64,000 nt of DNA from Diadema setosum (lineage: Eukaryota > Echinodermata > Echinoidea > Diadematoida > Diadematidae), in assembly GCF_964275005.1 (NCBI RefSeq), contig NC_092688.1, positions 18,878,403 to 18,942,402 on the forward strand, given 5' to 3'. Both the position numbers and the translations under genes were made by a program. Each line of letters opens with the position of its first letter. Within the stretch, counting starts at the first letter, position 1. A model generated the notes under the pieces. That model saw nothing but the letters and a program-made list of their open reading frames with translations, made no database searches and was not told the DNA's origin. This document shows positions 30,672-42,218 of this stretch, one piece after another.

Positions 30672-33600
30672 ATGAGGATAAGATATCCATGCATAGTTTG
30701 TAATAAAAGTGTTAAAAATAATCAAAATGCTATGCTATGTATTATTTGTGAAAAATGGTGCCACTTAAAATGTTCTAATGAATGTATGGATCTGTTTTCT
30801 AGTGACAATGATTGGATTTGTCAGAAATGTATTTTCCATGAGCTCCCTTTTGCCGATGAGGATGATATGATTGAGAAAAATGTCACTGCCACGTCGCTAC
30901 TATCAGCTGATGTCTGCATTCCTACAAATGCATTACCATCTATTCAATTTAAAAATATGGAATCATGTAAGGGCATGAAAATTGCACATTTGAATTGTTT
31001 GTCACTGTTAAAAAATATTGAGGAAATAAGAGAAGTAATATATCAGTGTAAAATTGACATAATGACTCTTAGTGAGACCCATCTGTGTGAAAGTATCAGT
31101 GATGCTGAAATATGTATTGATGGATATACCCTACTACGACGTGATCGTAACAGAAGCGGTGGTGGGGTTGCAGTCTTTTTGAATAACAACATTAGATTTG
31201 TTCAACGAGATGACCTTTGTATAAATGACAAACTGGAGATGATAATCACAGAAATGCACAATGAAAAACAAAAGTCATTTATTGTCATAACGTGGTATAG
31301 ACCACCAAATTCAAATGTTCAAACTTTTAATGAATTTGATCAAGTTTTGCAAAAGATTGACGATTTGGGCTTACCATACTTTATTTTAGGGGACATGAAT
31401 TGTGATGTCACAATGAATGCATGGCACACAAATAAGCTCTTAGATATCATGAAGTCATATAATTGTCAGCAGATTATTGATAAGCCAACACGAGTAACTA
31501 ATGTAACTTCCACAACAGTTGATCTTATATTTTGTAGTACTAGAGATAAAATAATCAAAAGTGGTGTTGTTGAATTGTCCATCAGTGACCACTACATGAT
31601 ATATTGCATTCTTGGTAGGCAACAATCTAGTTTTACTGGTCATAAGTATAAAACTGGAAGAAATATGAGGCATTTTGATGCAGATGCCTTCAAAAGAGAT
31701 GTGGATCAATTAAATTTTGGGCCATTACTTTTGTTAAATGATCCTGAAGTTGCTTGTTCAATTTTTCTCTCCATGTTAATGGATGTCATCAATAAACATG
31801 CACCACTTCGTAAAACTCGTATTAAACAAAAAGAGTCACCTTGGATGACTCCTACTATTCTACACCTTATGCGTGATAGAGATCGCCTTAAGGCTAAAGC
31901 CAAGAAAACTAAGAATGATGATGATTGGGAAAAATATAAGATTGCACGTAATAATGTAACTGCAATTATTCGACAAGCTAAACGTGATTTTATCTCTATG
32001 AAGATAGGGTCTGCAGTGGAAAATCCTAAAAAAGTATGGAATGCCTTGCACTCATTAACCCCTGGAAAGAAAACTGGTAAGCAAGCAACTTCTATTAAAG
32101 TGAACGGTAATATTGTACACGGCCAGGCATTGTCTAATATTTTCAATGATCATTTCATATCTATTGGTAAAGATTTACATGATGATAATGTAGATGATAC
32201 AGATCAGTGTGAAGAGTCATTTTTGTCTTATCTTGATCTGCCCTCCTTTGTGTTTCAGGATGTCATATCCTCTGACGTTGAAATGATATTGAAAAAATTA
32301 TCTGAAAGTAAGGCAACAGGTCCAGATAATCTACCAGCTAAGTTGTTAAAAGCTGTATCCATTATTATTGCACCTGTTGTCACTCACATTATTAATCTGT
32401 CACTACATACTGGTATTGTACCCAGTCAGTGGAAATGTGCTAGGGTAACACCTGTACATAAAGGGGGTAGTAAATCATTGTTGGAAAATTATAGACCTAT
32501 CTCTGTGATCCCGATCTTGGCCAAAGTTATGGAAAGTGTTGTGTATAATCAACTGTTCAGCTATCTCAGTAAGTATGATGTGTTATCTGACTGTCAGTCA
32601 GGTTTCAGACCTAAGTATTCTACACAAACTGCCTTATTAAATGTGACAGATAAATGGCTTTATGAGACAGACAAAGGCAATTTTACTGGGCTGGTAATGA
32701 TTGATTTGCGTAAAGCTTTTGATATGGTTAATCATAGTATATTGCTCAAGAAACTAAAACTGTATGGGTTTGATAATTCTACTATGAACTGGTTTAAGAG
32801 CTACTTTGATGGAAGAACTCAGTTCACGTCCATTAATGGTTATGCATCCCATAGTAGTAGAGTAACATGCGGTGTACCACAAGGGTCCTTGCTGGGACCG
32901 TTATTGTTCTCCTTGTTCGTCAATGATATGCCGAATAGACTGCGATGCAATGTATCGCTATATGCAGATGATACGTGCCTGTTTACGTCTTCAGAGAACA
33001 TACCTGAAATTGTTACCAAACTTGATCACGATTTAAACAGTTTATCACTGTGGTTAAAGCAAAATAAATTGTTAGTGAATGTGAAGAAATGCGAACTGAT
33101 GTTCATAGGAACACAACAACGTTTGAAATATGTTCAAAATGATCTGGCTAACTGTCATATTTATATTGATGGTAATGAAATTAAGCAAGTTAAATCTTGT
33201 AAATATCTTGGTGTGGTCATTGATCACAATTTAACATGGAACAAACATATTGATCTTGTAATGAATAAGGTTGTGAAGAATATGTACCTGCTTCGAAGAC
33301 TGCGTCCATATATTGATAAAGATGTTGCTTTGACATTCTTTAAATCTTTAATTCAATGTCATTTTGATTACTGCAGTTCTGTATGGAGCAACGCTAGTAA
33401 ATCGCTTTTGAGAAAATTGCAAGTTCTTCAAAATCGATCTTTACGAATTGTTATGAATGTTGATTATAGATATCCTTCAAATTCATTGTACACTGTACTG
33501 AAACTCGACCGTCTTGATTTACGGTGGTGGAAACAGTTAGCATGTACTATGTTCAGAGCTGTGTTTAACTTTTATCCGCCATATCTATGTGAGTTATTTT

Positions 33601-33794
33601 GTTACCGTGAGTTAGTGTATCGTACTAGGTCAGGTGAAAAGAAACTACAACTTTTTCGACCGAAAACTAACTATGGGAAAAGATCCCTAAGGTACAGAGG
33701 AGCTAAACTATGGAATGATTTAAATTATCAGGATATAAATTCTATCCTATCCTTCAAACGATTCATCCTGACATGTAATAACAATACATTTTGA
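30672..33794 (+). CDS. LINE ORF2: PHD-like finger, endonuclease, reverse transcriptase
   Basis: 1040 codons from ATG. Residues 7-53 form a PHD-like zinc finger (CIVC, CIICEKWCHLKC, CQKC). From about 101 comes an APE-type endonuclease: MKIAHLNCLSL, LSETHL, WYRPPNSN, GDMNCDV and SDHYMIY. Reverse transcriptase follows: NYRPISVIPILAKVMESV, SGFRPKYSTQTAL, MIDLRKAFDMVNH, GVPQGSLLGPLLFSLFVND and the YADD active site at about 764. The C-terminus has the usual RRLRPYI, HFDYCSSVW and GAKLWNDL elements. It nicks the target and primes cDNA there. No stop or frameshift is seen, so it could be an active or very young copy. Placement in the CR1/L2/Rex1 group is by motif style only. Confidence 0.9.
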   Translation: MRIRYPCIVCNKSVKNNQNAMLCIICEKWCHLKCSNECMDLFSSDNDWICQKCIFHELPFADEDDMIEKNVTATSLLSADVCIPTNALPSIQFKNMESCKGMKIAHLNCLSLLKNIEEIREVIYQCKIDIMTLSETHLCESISDAEICIDGYTLLRRDRNRSGGGVAVFLNNNIRFVQRDDLCINDKLEMIITEMHNEKQKSFIVITWYRPPNSNVQTFNEFDQVLQKIDDLGLPYFILGDMNCDVTMNAWHTNKLLDIMKSYNCQQIIDKPTRVTNVTSTTVDLIFCSTRDKIIKSGVVELSISDHYMIYCILGRQQSSFTGHKYKTGRNMRHFDADAFKRDVDQLNFGPLLLLNDPEVACSIFLSMLMDVINKHAPLRKTRIKQKESPWMTPTILHLMRDRDRLKAKAKKTKNDDDWEKYKIARNNVTAIIRQAKRDFISMKIGSAVENPKKVWNALHSLTPGKKTGKQATSIKVNGNIVHGQALSNIFNDHFISIGKDLHDDNVDDTDQCEESFLSYLDLPSFVFQDVISSDVEMILKKLSESKATGPDNLPAKLLKAVSIIIAPVVTHIINLSLHTGIVPSQWKCARVTPVHKGGSKSLLENYRPISVIPILAKVMESVVYNQLFSYLSKYDVLSDCQSGFRPKYSTQTALLNVTDKWLYETDKGNFTGLVMIDLRKAFDMVNHSILLKKLKLYGFDNSTMNWFKSYFDGRTQFTSINGYASHSSRVTCGVPQGSLLGPLLFSLFVNDMPNRLRCNVSLYADDTCLFTSSENIPEIVTKLDHDLNSLSLWLKQNKLLVNVKKCELMFIGTQQRLKYVQNDLANCHIYIDGNEIKQVKSCKYLGVVIDHNLTWNKHIDLVMNKVVKNMYLLRRLRPYIDKDVALTFFKSLIQCHFDYCSSVWSNASKSLLRKLQVLQNRSLRIVMNVDYRYPSNSLYTVLKLDRLDLRWWKQLACTMFRAVFNFYPPYLCELFCYRELVYRTRSGEKKLQLFRPKTNYGKRSLRYRGAKLWNDLNYQDINSILSFKRFILTCNNNTF

Positions 33795-34266
33795 AGTGGC
33801 AATAATTAATTATTTTGGGGTTTGGGGGTTTGGGTTTGGGTTTTGGGGTTCTGAACTGATCTGGATTAAGGGTCATGGGGTAAAAGGTCATGGAACTCAT
33901 TACATACAAATTGTATAAAAACAGAAAAAAATGTGTAGCGATGGAGGCATCCTTTCTTCTGTGTGAATATTTTTTTTTTAAATAATGTAATGCATATTAT
34001 ATTGTAATGTATTGTGTGTATTTCTAAGCATATTGCATATATTGTACAAATATTTTTTTCTATCTCTTTCTTATTCCTTTTACGTGTGTTTCAATGTTTG
34101 TACATTTTAATGATTGTATGTTTGTTTGTTTGTTTGTTTGTTGTTGTTTTTTTGTTGTAATACTGTATATGGTCGGACCCCTGTGAAAAACAGCTCTTAG
34201 CTGACCAGGGCTATCCGTCCCATGAGTGGAGAATAAATAAATAAATAAATAAAAATAAATAAATAC

Positions 34267-34830
34267 CACTGTGATGTGAATATTGGGCCGACTCCTCCTG
34301 ACCACATCTTGTACACTATTGTTCCTACCAAACGCTTACCTCAAACCACAGAGGCATGCCAGCGTTGAAACAATACATCGACCTACTTTCAGAAAAGCTG
34401 ATGTAACAGATTTTTTTTTTTCATGCTCGAGCTAATACATAGCCGCTTTTACGATAAACACGTTGAGAAATGCTGATTACTGCCATTGGTCTTTTGATAA
34501 ATATTTCAGTTTGTGACATGTATGTAAATAACGTACGATAAGTTTGCACGTTTGAAGAGATAGTGCCATGTGCACCTGGTGCTCCGGAGGCTGGAATCCA
34601 CGGACGCCAGGCACGAAAACCATGTTACCGATGTAGGGCATCACTAAAATTTTACTCTGAACAAAAATATGAGGCTGCACACAAGAATAGGGAATGACTA
34701 TACCACAGGCCACTTACAATATTATTGTAGATCATTTTCGCAAACGAATAAGATGCGACAGACCGGATGAAAAGACTAAACCTTTCATCCTTTAACGTTC
34801 ACTCTTAAAGTTTTGAGTATCTTCATTTTT
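34267..34830. repeat. Second upstream-flank copy, right part
   Basis: 34320-34640 matches 29090-29420 in the same orientation: TATTGTTCCTA, AGCTGATGTAAC, GCTCGAGCTAATACATAGCC, GGTGCTCCGG. Weaker similarity reaches ACGTTCACTC at 34796 (29570 in the other copy). It is a third relative of the protease upstream region, cut by the LINE on its left. Confidence 0.6.
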
Positions 34831-34870
34831 GTATCATACAGCATTTTTCATGTTTCTTCCATCTCTCTCC

Positions 34871-34871
34871 T

Positions 34872-34902
<31 letters not shown>
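34871..34902. repeat. (CT)n microsatellite
   Basis: Nearly perfect CT run. Confidence 0.85.
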
Positions 34903-35011
34903 ATCTCTCGTTCTCATACAAAATGGACGTACTATTTATGTTAGCAAAAAGAGAGGAAAACAAATGATTTCTCATTCTGAGATACAACTTGGCAGGAAAA
35001 ATAAAAAATGT

Positions 35012-35013
<2 letters not shown>

Positions 35014-35068
<55 letters not shown>
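35014..35068. repeat. (TG)n microsatellite
   Basis: TG run of about 55 bases followed by GA-rich sequence. Open frames across it are repeat artefacts. Confidence 0.9.
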
Positions 35069-35069
<1 letters not shown>

Positions 35070-35481
35070 GAGAGAGAGGAGAGAGAGGGAGAGATGGGGG
35101 AGAGAGAAAGTAGCGTGTTGAGCTTTTTTGAGCAGACATTCCGTGATTAAAACATATACAGATATTTTGTGAATGTTCAATGACTTTAGTGGAAAATCGT
35201 AGTGTTTACTTATTACAGAGAACAGTCAGGCTGAAGAGAGTTATCTATACGGGGACATGCGGAATTAGTAGTCATGGAGAAGATGAAACAACTGGGAAAA
35301 CTGAATGAAAAAACAACCAAAACAACAACGAGCTGACGACTGGCCTTAAGCCTTTGCTCTTTGGATAATGTTTGCATTGCTGGCGAAAATCATTGAGAGG
35401 GGCTGAAGGGATTTCATTAATATTATCGACGCTATACCACCAGCAACCAGGCATTGCTCTCCACCCCCCCCCCATACATCC

Positions 35482-35853
35482 TTATAGGAATAGTATAGTT
35501 TTGGTTCAGACCTAACTTGAGGTTTTTCACATTTGTGGTGAGATAATGAGAAATCTTTTTATGAAAATAATATGAAAGAAAATGTAATTCCAAGAGGAAT
35601 TCAACGTTTGTTTGGTGAAATTTGGTTTTTGAAATGGCGGAGATATCCAAAACAGAGCGATCATGATAAGAGGTGGGGCCAGTTCGTTTTGTTTTCGGAT
35701 GTCGCAGCCATTCTAAAACCAATTTTCAGCAAATAAACTATGAAATCCTCTAAGAATGATATGGTCTGTACTATTTCAGAAGTGATTTCTTGGTATCTCA
35801 CAAGAAGTTAAAAGCCCAATTCTTATCTCCACCAATATACCATCCCTTTAAAG
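35482..35853. mobile_element. Fold-back MITE, copy 1
   Basis: The halves are inverse to each other: AGTATAGTTTTGGTTCAGAC.. against ATACCATCCCTTT at the right, GTGAGATAATGAGAAATC against GATTTCTTGGTATCTCAC, and AAATGGCGGAGATATCC against a GGATGTCGCAGCCATT core. The second copy is at 56384-56766. No coding capacity. Confidence 0.65.
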
Positions 35854-36058
35854 AAATAATCAGTGCTAGGGTTTAATTAATAGAATTCAAAGAGAATTCA
35901 AACAGTAAAGTTTTTGCGTTACAAGTTTTTTTTTTTAATACCTTAGTCGCCCTCAAGCGCGAATAAAGAAAGTGTTTTAGGAGCATAATCACGTAGTGGC
36001 CACTATGGCCCGAATTCACAAAGGTGGTACAATTGAAACCATGGTTTAAACCATGGAC

Positions 36059-36168
36059 AATTTGTATGGAGCGCCAAGTGTCGCATATACGGCCTATTTC
36101 GTTAAGAAGTCAGTCATTTCGTCGACGAAATAGGCCATGCGACACTTCATTGGCGCTCTATACAAATT
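36059..36168. mobile_element. Near-perfect 110-bp hairpin element
   Basis: AATTTGTATGGAGCGCCAA..GTGTCGCAT..GGCCTATTTCGT pairs with ACGAAATAGGCC..ATGCGACACTT..TTGGCGCTCTATACAAATT. An outer CCATGGTTTAAACCATGG palindrome precedes it at 36039. Likely a MITE. Confidence 0.65.
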
Positions 36169-37480
36169 TCATTCCCCGTGTTAAAGTTTCTTCCTTCACG
36201 TAAAACTCGATTTATTGTTTCTTTGTATCCCCTCTACCTTTCTTTCTGTAGATTATGCTAGCCCTTTCACTCTCAGGTTTACTCTGTATGGAAGCAAAAA
36301 AGAAAGTAACGATACACAAAGGAAACACGGGAAAGGAAAGGAAAACTTGGGAAACATAAACTCAAGGGAATGTTGTATAAAAGACATCTTGCATTATGCA
36401 GAAGGAAAATTCCAAGAAAGGGTGAGAGGGGTAATTAGCATGTTGGGTATTAAGGTTAAGAGGTTAGGGTCTCTGATCGGTGGTAAGTGGTGTGACCTCT
36501 GGCGCTGGAATTGATGATTTCCGATTAAATGCACCCAAAATATGGAGTTATCTAACATTGATATAGAAATTGTTTTATATGGTGGGTCACCATTATTCTT
36601 GGTAAAATCATCTGGAGGAGACGTAAGAATACGCCGCCACTAATAGAATCCCTCATCCCCTGTGGAGCCGGGATTTGCAAAAACGCCGGGAAATGTAGAA
36701 ATCTCGAAAATCACGTAATTGACGGTAGTACAACAAAACTGCTCATGAACTTTTGCCGTTTTCATTTTCTTGTAAACCCGACAACGAATTTTCACCAGAC
36801 TTGGCATATAGCATCTTTATGGTGATTCGTATGATCTTTGTCTGTTTAAAGTTACTACTGGCTACTGGAAACCTACCATTCAAATACCATTCACCATTGA
36901 CAGTTACCACTGACCACTGGAAACCTATATACAATCCAAACCGTCACCAGTGACAGTTACCACTGTACACTAAAAATCTACCATTCAAATACCCTTCACC
37001 ATTGACAGTTACCTTTCACAGCCATTCAATTGCCATTGACGATTTTTTGTAAGGGGGTGGAGATTTGTAGAAGGGAGAACAACATAAGTGAACACTCTCT
37101 AATCAGCAAAAGGAGATACAATTATGTTGTTTTTGCCTTGTGGGTGCATTTCATACTCTTGATGTTCAAAAGAATTCAGTGGGTTAGCAATGTTATAAAG
37201 CAGCACCCAGTTTGGGTAGAGTGAATGCAAAAATTCTGGAAAACTACTGATTCTGTTCGCAGCTGTGAATATAAGATGTTGTGCATTAGCGCAAGGAGAA
37301 AAGTTGCTGAGGCAGATATTTTGAAGAAAGAGTTAAAAAGGAAAAAAAGTACGATTCGGATATCAGTGATAGCATCAGACTATTGTGAACAGTCACCAGA
37401 GGAGAGTTTGTGATACAGATTAGTCTGTTTGAGGAGGTTAAAGTAATACTATCGTGACTATAGTCTGCTGCTACGAGCAC
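36169..37480. other. Left flank of the Polinton-like element, no gene seen
   Basis: Contains two related blocks (about 36856-36905 and 36966-37015) sharing CTACCATTCAAATACC and TTCACCATTGACAGTTACC, spaced about 110 bases apart. A 99-codon frame at 36215-36514 has no recognisable domain and I do not call it a gene. Confidence 0.45.
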
Positions 37481-37486
37481 CACGCG
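37481..37486. repeat. Polinton target-site duplication, left (CACGCG)
   Basis: CACGCG lies directly before AGTAGTATATAC and recurs at 52478-52483, directly after GTATATACTACT. Confidence 0.85.
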
Positions 37487-40400
37487 AGTAGTATATACAT
37501 GTACCCGTTCGCACCTCGTGGAGCAGTGGAGCTGTGGAGCGGTGGAGCTCCACAGCTTATGAATATTAATGAGCTCATGAATAGTAATGATCATGAATAT
37601 GTATGAATATGTATTTATGTAATGTACATGCATTATGTATGAGTGTGAGATATAATAGTCTGTGAATGGGTGTGGCAATAGCAATAGTGAATTGTGGAGC
37701 AGTGGAGCTCTATGACCTAGCATATCATATTAGTGAGCTTAATTTATGAATATGTATGATTATGCAATTATGTTAACATTGTATAAACTATGCGTACGCT
37801 GTGGAGCTATGGAGTTGTGGAGTTGTGGAGCGGGAGTGACTCTCTTGCAACATGGCTAGTGTGGAGTGTATGTTGTGGAGTCTATGATTTTTGCACGTAT
37901 ACAGTTGATGCGAATATAATTATGCAAATGCGTATAACAGTAAGGTGCGAAGAAATGAACATTATCAATAATAAATTGTGGAGCTGTGGAGCTTCAAAAT
38001 GACCTAACATATGAATATTAATGAGCTTAAACCATGAATATGTATGATTATGTATTTATGTAAATACACATGAATTATGTATAAGCTACGGAGCTGTGGA
38101 ACTGTGGAGGTGTGGAGAGTGACTCTTTACAACCGATGGTATGCCTGGTGTGGAGTGTAACTTTTGCTGTGGAGTCGTATGATTTTACACGATGATATGA
38201 AAGGGTAAATTAAATCAGCATCATATGCAAAGATTAAATGTATGACACAGATATGTTTAGCTTGTGAATGGGCGTGACAGTAACGCAAGTGGGCTTAAGT
38301 ACATTTCATACTTGATTGTGGAGCTGTGGAGACTTACATTTTTTTTTTTGCAACGGATTGTATGGCTTACAGTGTGGAGTGCATATTGTGGAGTCTAGTT
38401 TTTTTTTTTGCTATGTTTTTTTAAATGTTTGTTTGTTTGTTTGTTTGTTTGTTTTTTCTCGCACGATGATACGAAAGGTTGATACAAAGTAAATGCAAAT
38501 GCATATACCGGTAACGTATGAAGGATTAAGCATCATCTATATTGAATTGTGGAGTAGTGGAGCTCCAAGACGACTAATATATGAATATTGATAAGCTTTG
38601 GCGTTTCTTTTTTTCCAATTGATTGTATGGCTGGTGTTGAGTGTATGTTGTGAAGTCGTATGATTTTGCGCGATGATGCGAAAGGTTGATATGGATGTAA
38701 CTATGCAAATTCGTAGGATAAGGATAAGTCATCACCAAAAGCAAATTATGGAGCAGCGGAGCTCCAACAAGATGACCTAGCATATGAATATTAATGTATG
38801 CAAATGCGTATCAATAATGTATGATTGTAAGATTAAGCACGCTCAGGTGAGACTTGTGGAGCTGTGGAGAGCGAGCCTCTTGAAATGATTTCTATGGTTA
38901 TTGCGAAGTTAGGTTGTAGAGTCGCATGCTTGCACGATAATACATACAGAAAATTTCATATCATTACCGGTATTCGTGTAAATGTGTAAACACGACGTAT
39001 AGGATCATAAGATAGGCCTATGATCACTTACCCGCTGAGCAGCGGAGTCGTGAAGCAGTGAAGTTCCAAGATGATGCAAAATGTATGAATATTCATGAGT
39101 TGACATCGCATGAACTTGAGGGTTTATGTGGAGTTTATGGTGTGATGGGGTTGTGCGCGTTTATATGAGGCAAGATTTTATATGAATTTGCATGACGTAA
39201 TCTCATGGTGTGAATAAATGACATCAAAGGTGAGAATGGATTAGGATAGCAGTATTCCTTTTTTTTTTCATCGTTTCATCGTTTTATCGTTTCATCATTT
39301 CATCGTTTCATCATTTCATCGTTTCATCATTTCATCGTTTCATCATTTCATCATTTCATCGTTTCATCATTCGTTTCATCATTATTCATCATTTCATCGT
39401 GTAATCATTTTGTCATTTCATCATTTCGTTAGTTCATCACGTTCATCATTTTATCGTACTAAATTGTGAAAGAGATTTAAGTCAGTTTTCTACACAATGT
39501 TGGAAAAGCAAACATGTAGACACACAAACTTGTATATAGTGTTTACATGTGTGAAGTAACAGATAAAGTTTTGAACAATAATTGCGGAGTCGTATGTTTG
39601 TTTACCCGATAATACGGAAATGTGATATCATTGAAGGTATATTCATGTTTAAATGTGTACACACGATTTTCGCAAGATAACGATCGAGTACCCACTGAGC
39701 AGTTGAGTTCCATCATGGTGGATGACGCATGAAAGAGTGCTCATAGATGCGACTGTGACATGTGGGTTCTTTATCATGGTCACGACATCGTACATTGACC
39801 CAATGAGGTCTATATGCATGGTGTGATCAATAACTTATCTATTTCTTAATATAACGAATAGGGGTTCAATCAACTCGAAGTCTTTCAAATATATTCGTGA
39901 AAGAATACGCGGAAAAAAAAATTACAAGAAAAAAAAAATGAGTGATTGATGTAATCGACGTTTTGATATTTCCCATGTTCATGATACAATTTCTTTCTTT
40001 TTGTTTCACTCTAATTACAAGTCGCACCTAGCTTCAATAGTTTACAAAAAATTTATCTTTTAATATCGTGTTATGTATAGTTGAACTTGATGAGCAAAAA
40101 GATATTTCACAACAACATTATGACATCGTAGTGTTTTCTCTCATGCATAACAAGCTGGTACTTGTATCTTGTACAATTTTCTCTCTCCCTCTCTTGTTGT
40201 CTTTCTCTCTCTCTCTCTCTCTCTCAAAAAAAAAAAGAGAAATCCGCAAACCACACGGTCATAAACATACAATTATGTTTCGAGACGTAAGCATATCAGA
40301 CGTTACACAATGATATTGAAGATGTAAAGTTTATTTGTTAATTTTGTTTAAGAATGTGTTGTACAAATTTGAATTTGTTTTCGGTTTCGTTAAAGTTCAG

Positions 40401-41510
40401 CATGTTGAATAAACAACAACAACAGAAGTCGCACACTAGTACATAGATTTAAACAAAATGGCGAAATGACAAAATGGCGAAATGACGAAACGGTGAAACG
40501 GCGAGTTGACGAATATGAGTACATAATTATTCTTGCCTTTAGAGGACCACGATTGAATTTTACTCTTATAATCGTCCATACACGCATACTCTACACAGCT
40601 ACGCAAGGAGAAATAAATACACATTTAGTCTTTCGGTATTATATACACCTTAAACGCTTTGATAAACGAACAAAAAAAAGTTAGTACAATTTATTTACAT
40701 ATTGAATAGTAGAAATATGGAAATGAAGAATATTGATAAATAAGTAACATATTACGATGTTTGTATCAATCGCTTTTGTCACAAATACATCTTAGAGAAC
40801 CGTTAATCAAGAAAATGAACACTCGCTGACCATATGGCGTATATATTCGCTATATATACAACCGTCGAAGCTATGTATACTGTAGCTAAAGAACCTCCAA
40901 GGGAAAAGATTTACGCAAATACATAGTCATGAAATCGTAACACGAACATATTAGTCCGGTTTTGCGCAGCATTAACGACTATTAGAATCGAGACCCTGAC
41001 CATGAACCGACAAACAGATTTCACCTGTTGAGACTCGTCTGCATGAGTCATAACTCTTACGTAAGAATGACCGATTGCGGAATTCCCCAGTCGAATGACG
41101 TCATTGTGAATTTAAGTATCGCTGGCGAGTGATTAGCAATAGCTTGTGTTATTCGGGCATAATATTCTTTGACAAAGAATGTACAGTGAATTAACTATGT
41201 GCAGTAGACCAAAAGTCAGAAACAATCGCGTTCAACGGACTTGTTTTGTTTTGTATTGTTTTTCATCTTGTAATTTTCTAGTTTTGTTCTGTTGTTGTTG
41301 TTGTTGTTGTTTTCGCTGTTGAGACTGCGATTCTGTACGTAATTTAGCGTTATGGAATAAAACGATATTTCATCACATCGAATAGAAAACAAACGACAAA
41401 AGCGATTGATATCCTACAGAAACACCCAAAAATGTTAAGGTATACTCGTTCAAGTTTAAATATAAACTCACAACATTTGCCCACTTTCCGTCAAGGACTT
41501 TCAGTGATCA
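37487..41510 (+). repeat. Left terminal inverted repeat of the Polinton-like element
   Basis: Matches the inverse of 48840-52477. Similarity is very high in the outer part; a 70-codon stretch at 37790-38002 differs from its mirror at 51962-52174 by one residue. It falls off inward and fades near 41510. The outer 1.6 kb is built of degenerate units with GTGGAG(C/T) words, AATATTAATGAGCTT, ATGATTATG and GATGATACGAAAGGTTGATA. Inward are two minisatellites and a TGACGTCA site (41097-41104). Confidence 0.88.
39269..39450. repeat. TTTCATC(A/G) minisatellite in left TIR
   Basis: About 18 copies of a 9-10 base unit (TTTCATCAT/TTTCATCGT). The right TIR has the inverse at 50530-50656 with fewer copies. 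Confidence 0.8.
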
Positions 41511-41834
41511 CAATGTCAAATAAAGTATAGTCCATTGTGTTCAAGCGAAATGAGGTTTAACACAGTCTTCTTTTACAATCTAATCACCTTTTTTTTGTAT
41601 TTTTTTTAAAGCTAATAATATCCCCTCTGTTTCCACGTCTATATAGCACGATAGAAATTACAATGGACGTACTTACGTATTTTGAAATACCCCAATGATA
41701 ATCTATAACATTGCGTAGAAATAAAGAACAGTAAAAGCAATTCGCATTTCAGAATTATATTCTACATAATTCAAATCAAATTGTTATACATGACCAAATG
41801 ACTATACACAAAATAGGAAGTGTTCGTTAACACG

Positions 41835-42218
41835 ATGATACGGACACGAATAGGAGTCACGAAATGGCGTAACATATACATGTATACAGATATACTAGTC
41901 TGGTTTTGCGCATCAGCATCGAGTATCAGAAGCGAGGTCGTGACCGTGAACCGACAAACAGATTTCACCTTTTGGGACTTGTCTCTATGAGTCATAGCTC
42001 TTGCGAAATAAGAGTGGACAATGGCGAAATGCCCTGGTCCAATGACGTCATTGTTAATTTAAGCATAATTGGCGGGTGATTTAAATGAGCGCAATTGGAC
42101 TTCGAGCTCAGTCAGGCGCTAATCTTTTACGGCGTACACAATAAACCATCTCTCATCTCTCGTCTTAGCGAGACTCTCAAGTTAGGCCTACCCATGTATA
42201 CTATCTTTTGAAGTTAAG
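41835..42218 (+). promoter_or_regulatory. Candidate promoter region of the element's gene block
   Basis: 41835-42085 is a diverged direct repeat of 40925-41155 in the TIR: CTGGTTTTGCGCA, ACCGACAAACAGATTTCACC, ATGAGTCATA, AATGACGTCATTGT and GGCG(G/A)GTGATT. It contains a palindromic CRE/ATF-type site TGACGTCA at 42043-42050, and the zinc-finger ATG follows 169 bases on. Promoter function is inferred from position and the shared site. No clear TATA box. Confidence 0.4.

Larger units (their letters stand above)
30136..34266 (+). mobile_element. CR1-group LINE, 5'-truncated, ORF2 open
   Basis: An ORF1 fragment (30136-30627), ORF2 (30672-33794), a 470-base 3' UTR and an AATAAATAAATA tail ending about 34266. 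The 3' UTR contains GGTCGGACCCCTGTG and CAGCTCTTAGCTGACCAGGG, which could fold. ORF1 has no ATG at its left edge and lacks the N-terminal coiled coil, so insertion probably stopped within ORF1. I see no convincing target duplication. The open 1040-codon ORF2 argues for a recent insertion. Confidence 0.85.

Noticed and set aside
31706-32146. A 146-codon frame on the - strand
   Set aside because: Antisense to LINE ORF2.
36215-36514. A 99-codon frame left of the Polinton
   Set aside because: No domain, no splice or start context, and no similarity to anything else in the window.
37286-37723. A 145-codon frame on the - strand spanning the left end of the Polinton
   Set aside because: It crosses the element boundary and runs through TIR subrepeats. 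No recognisable domain.
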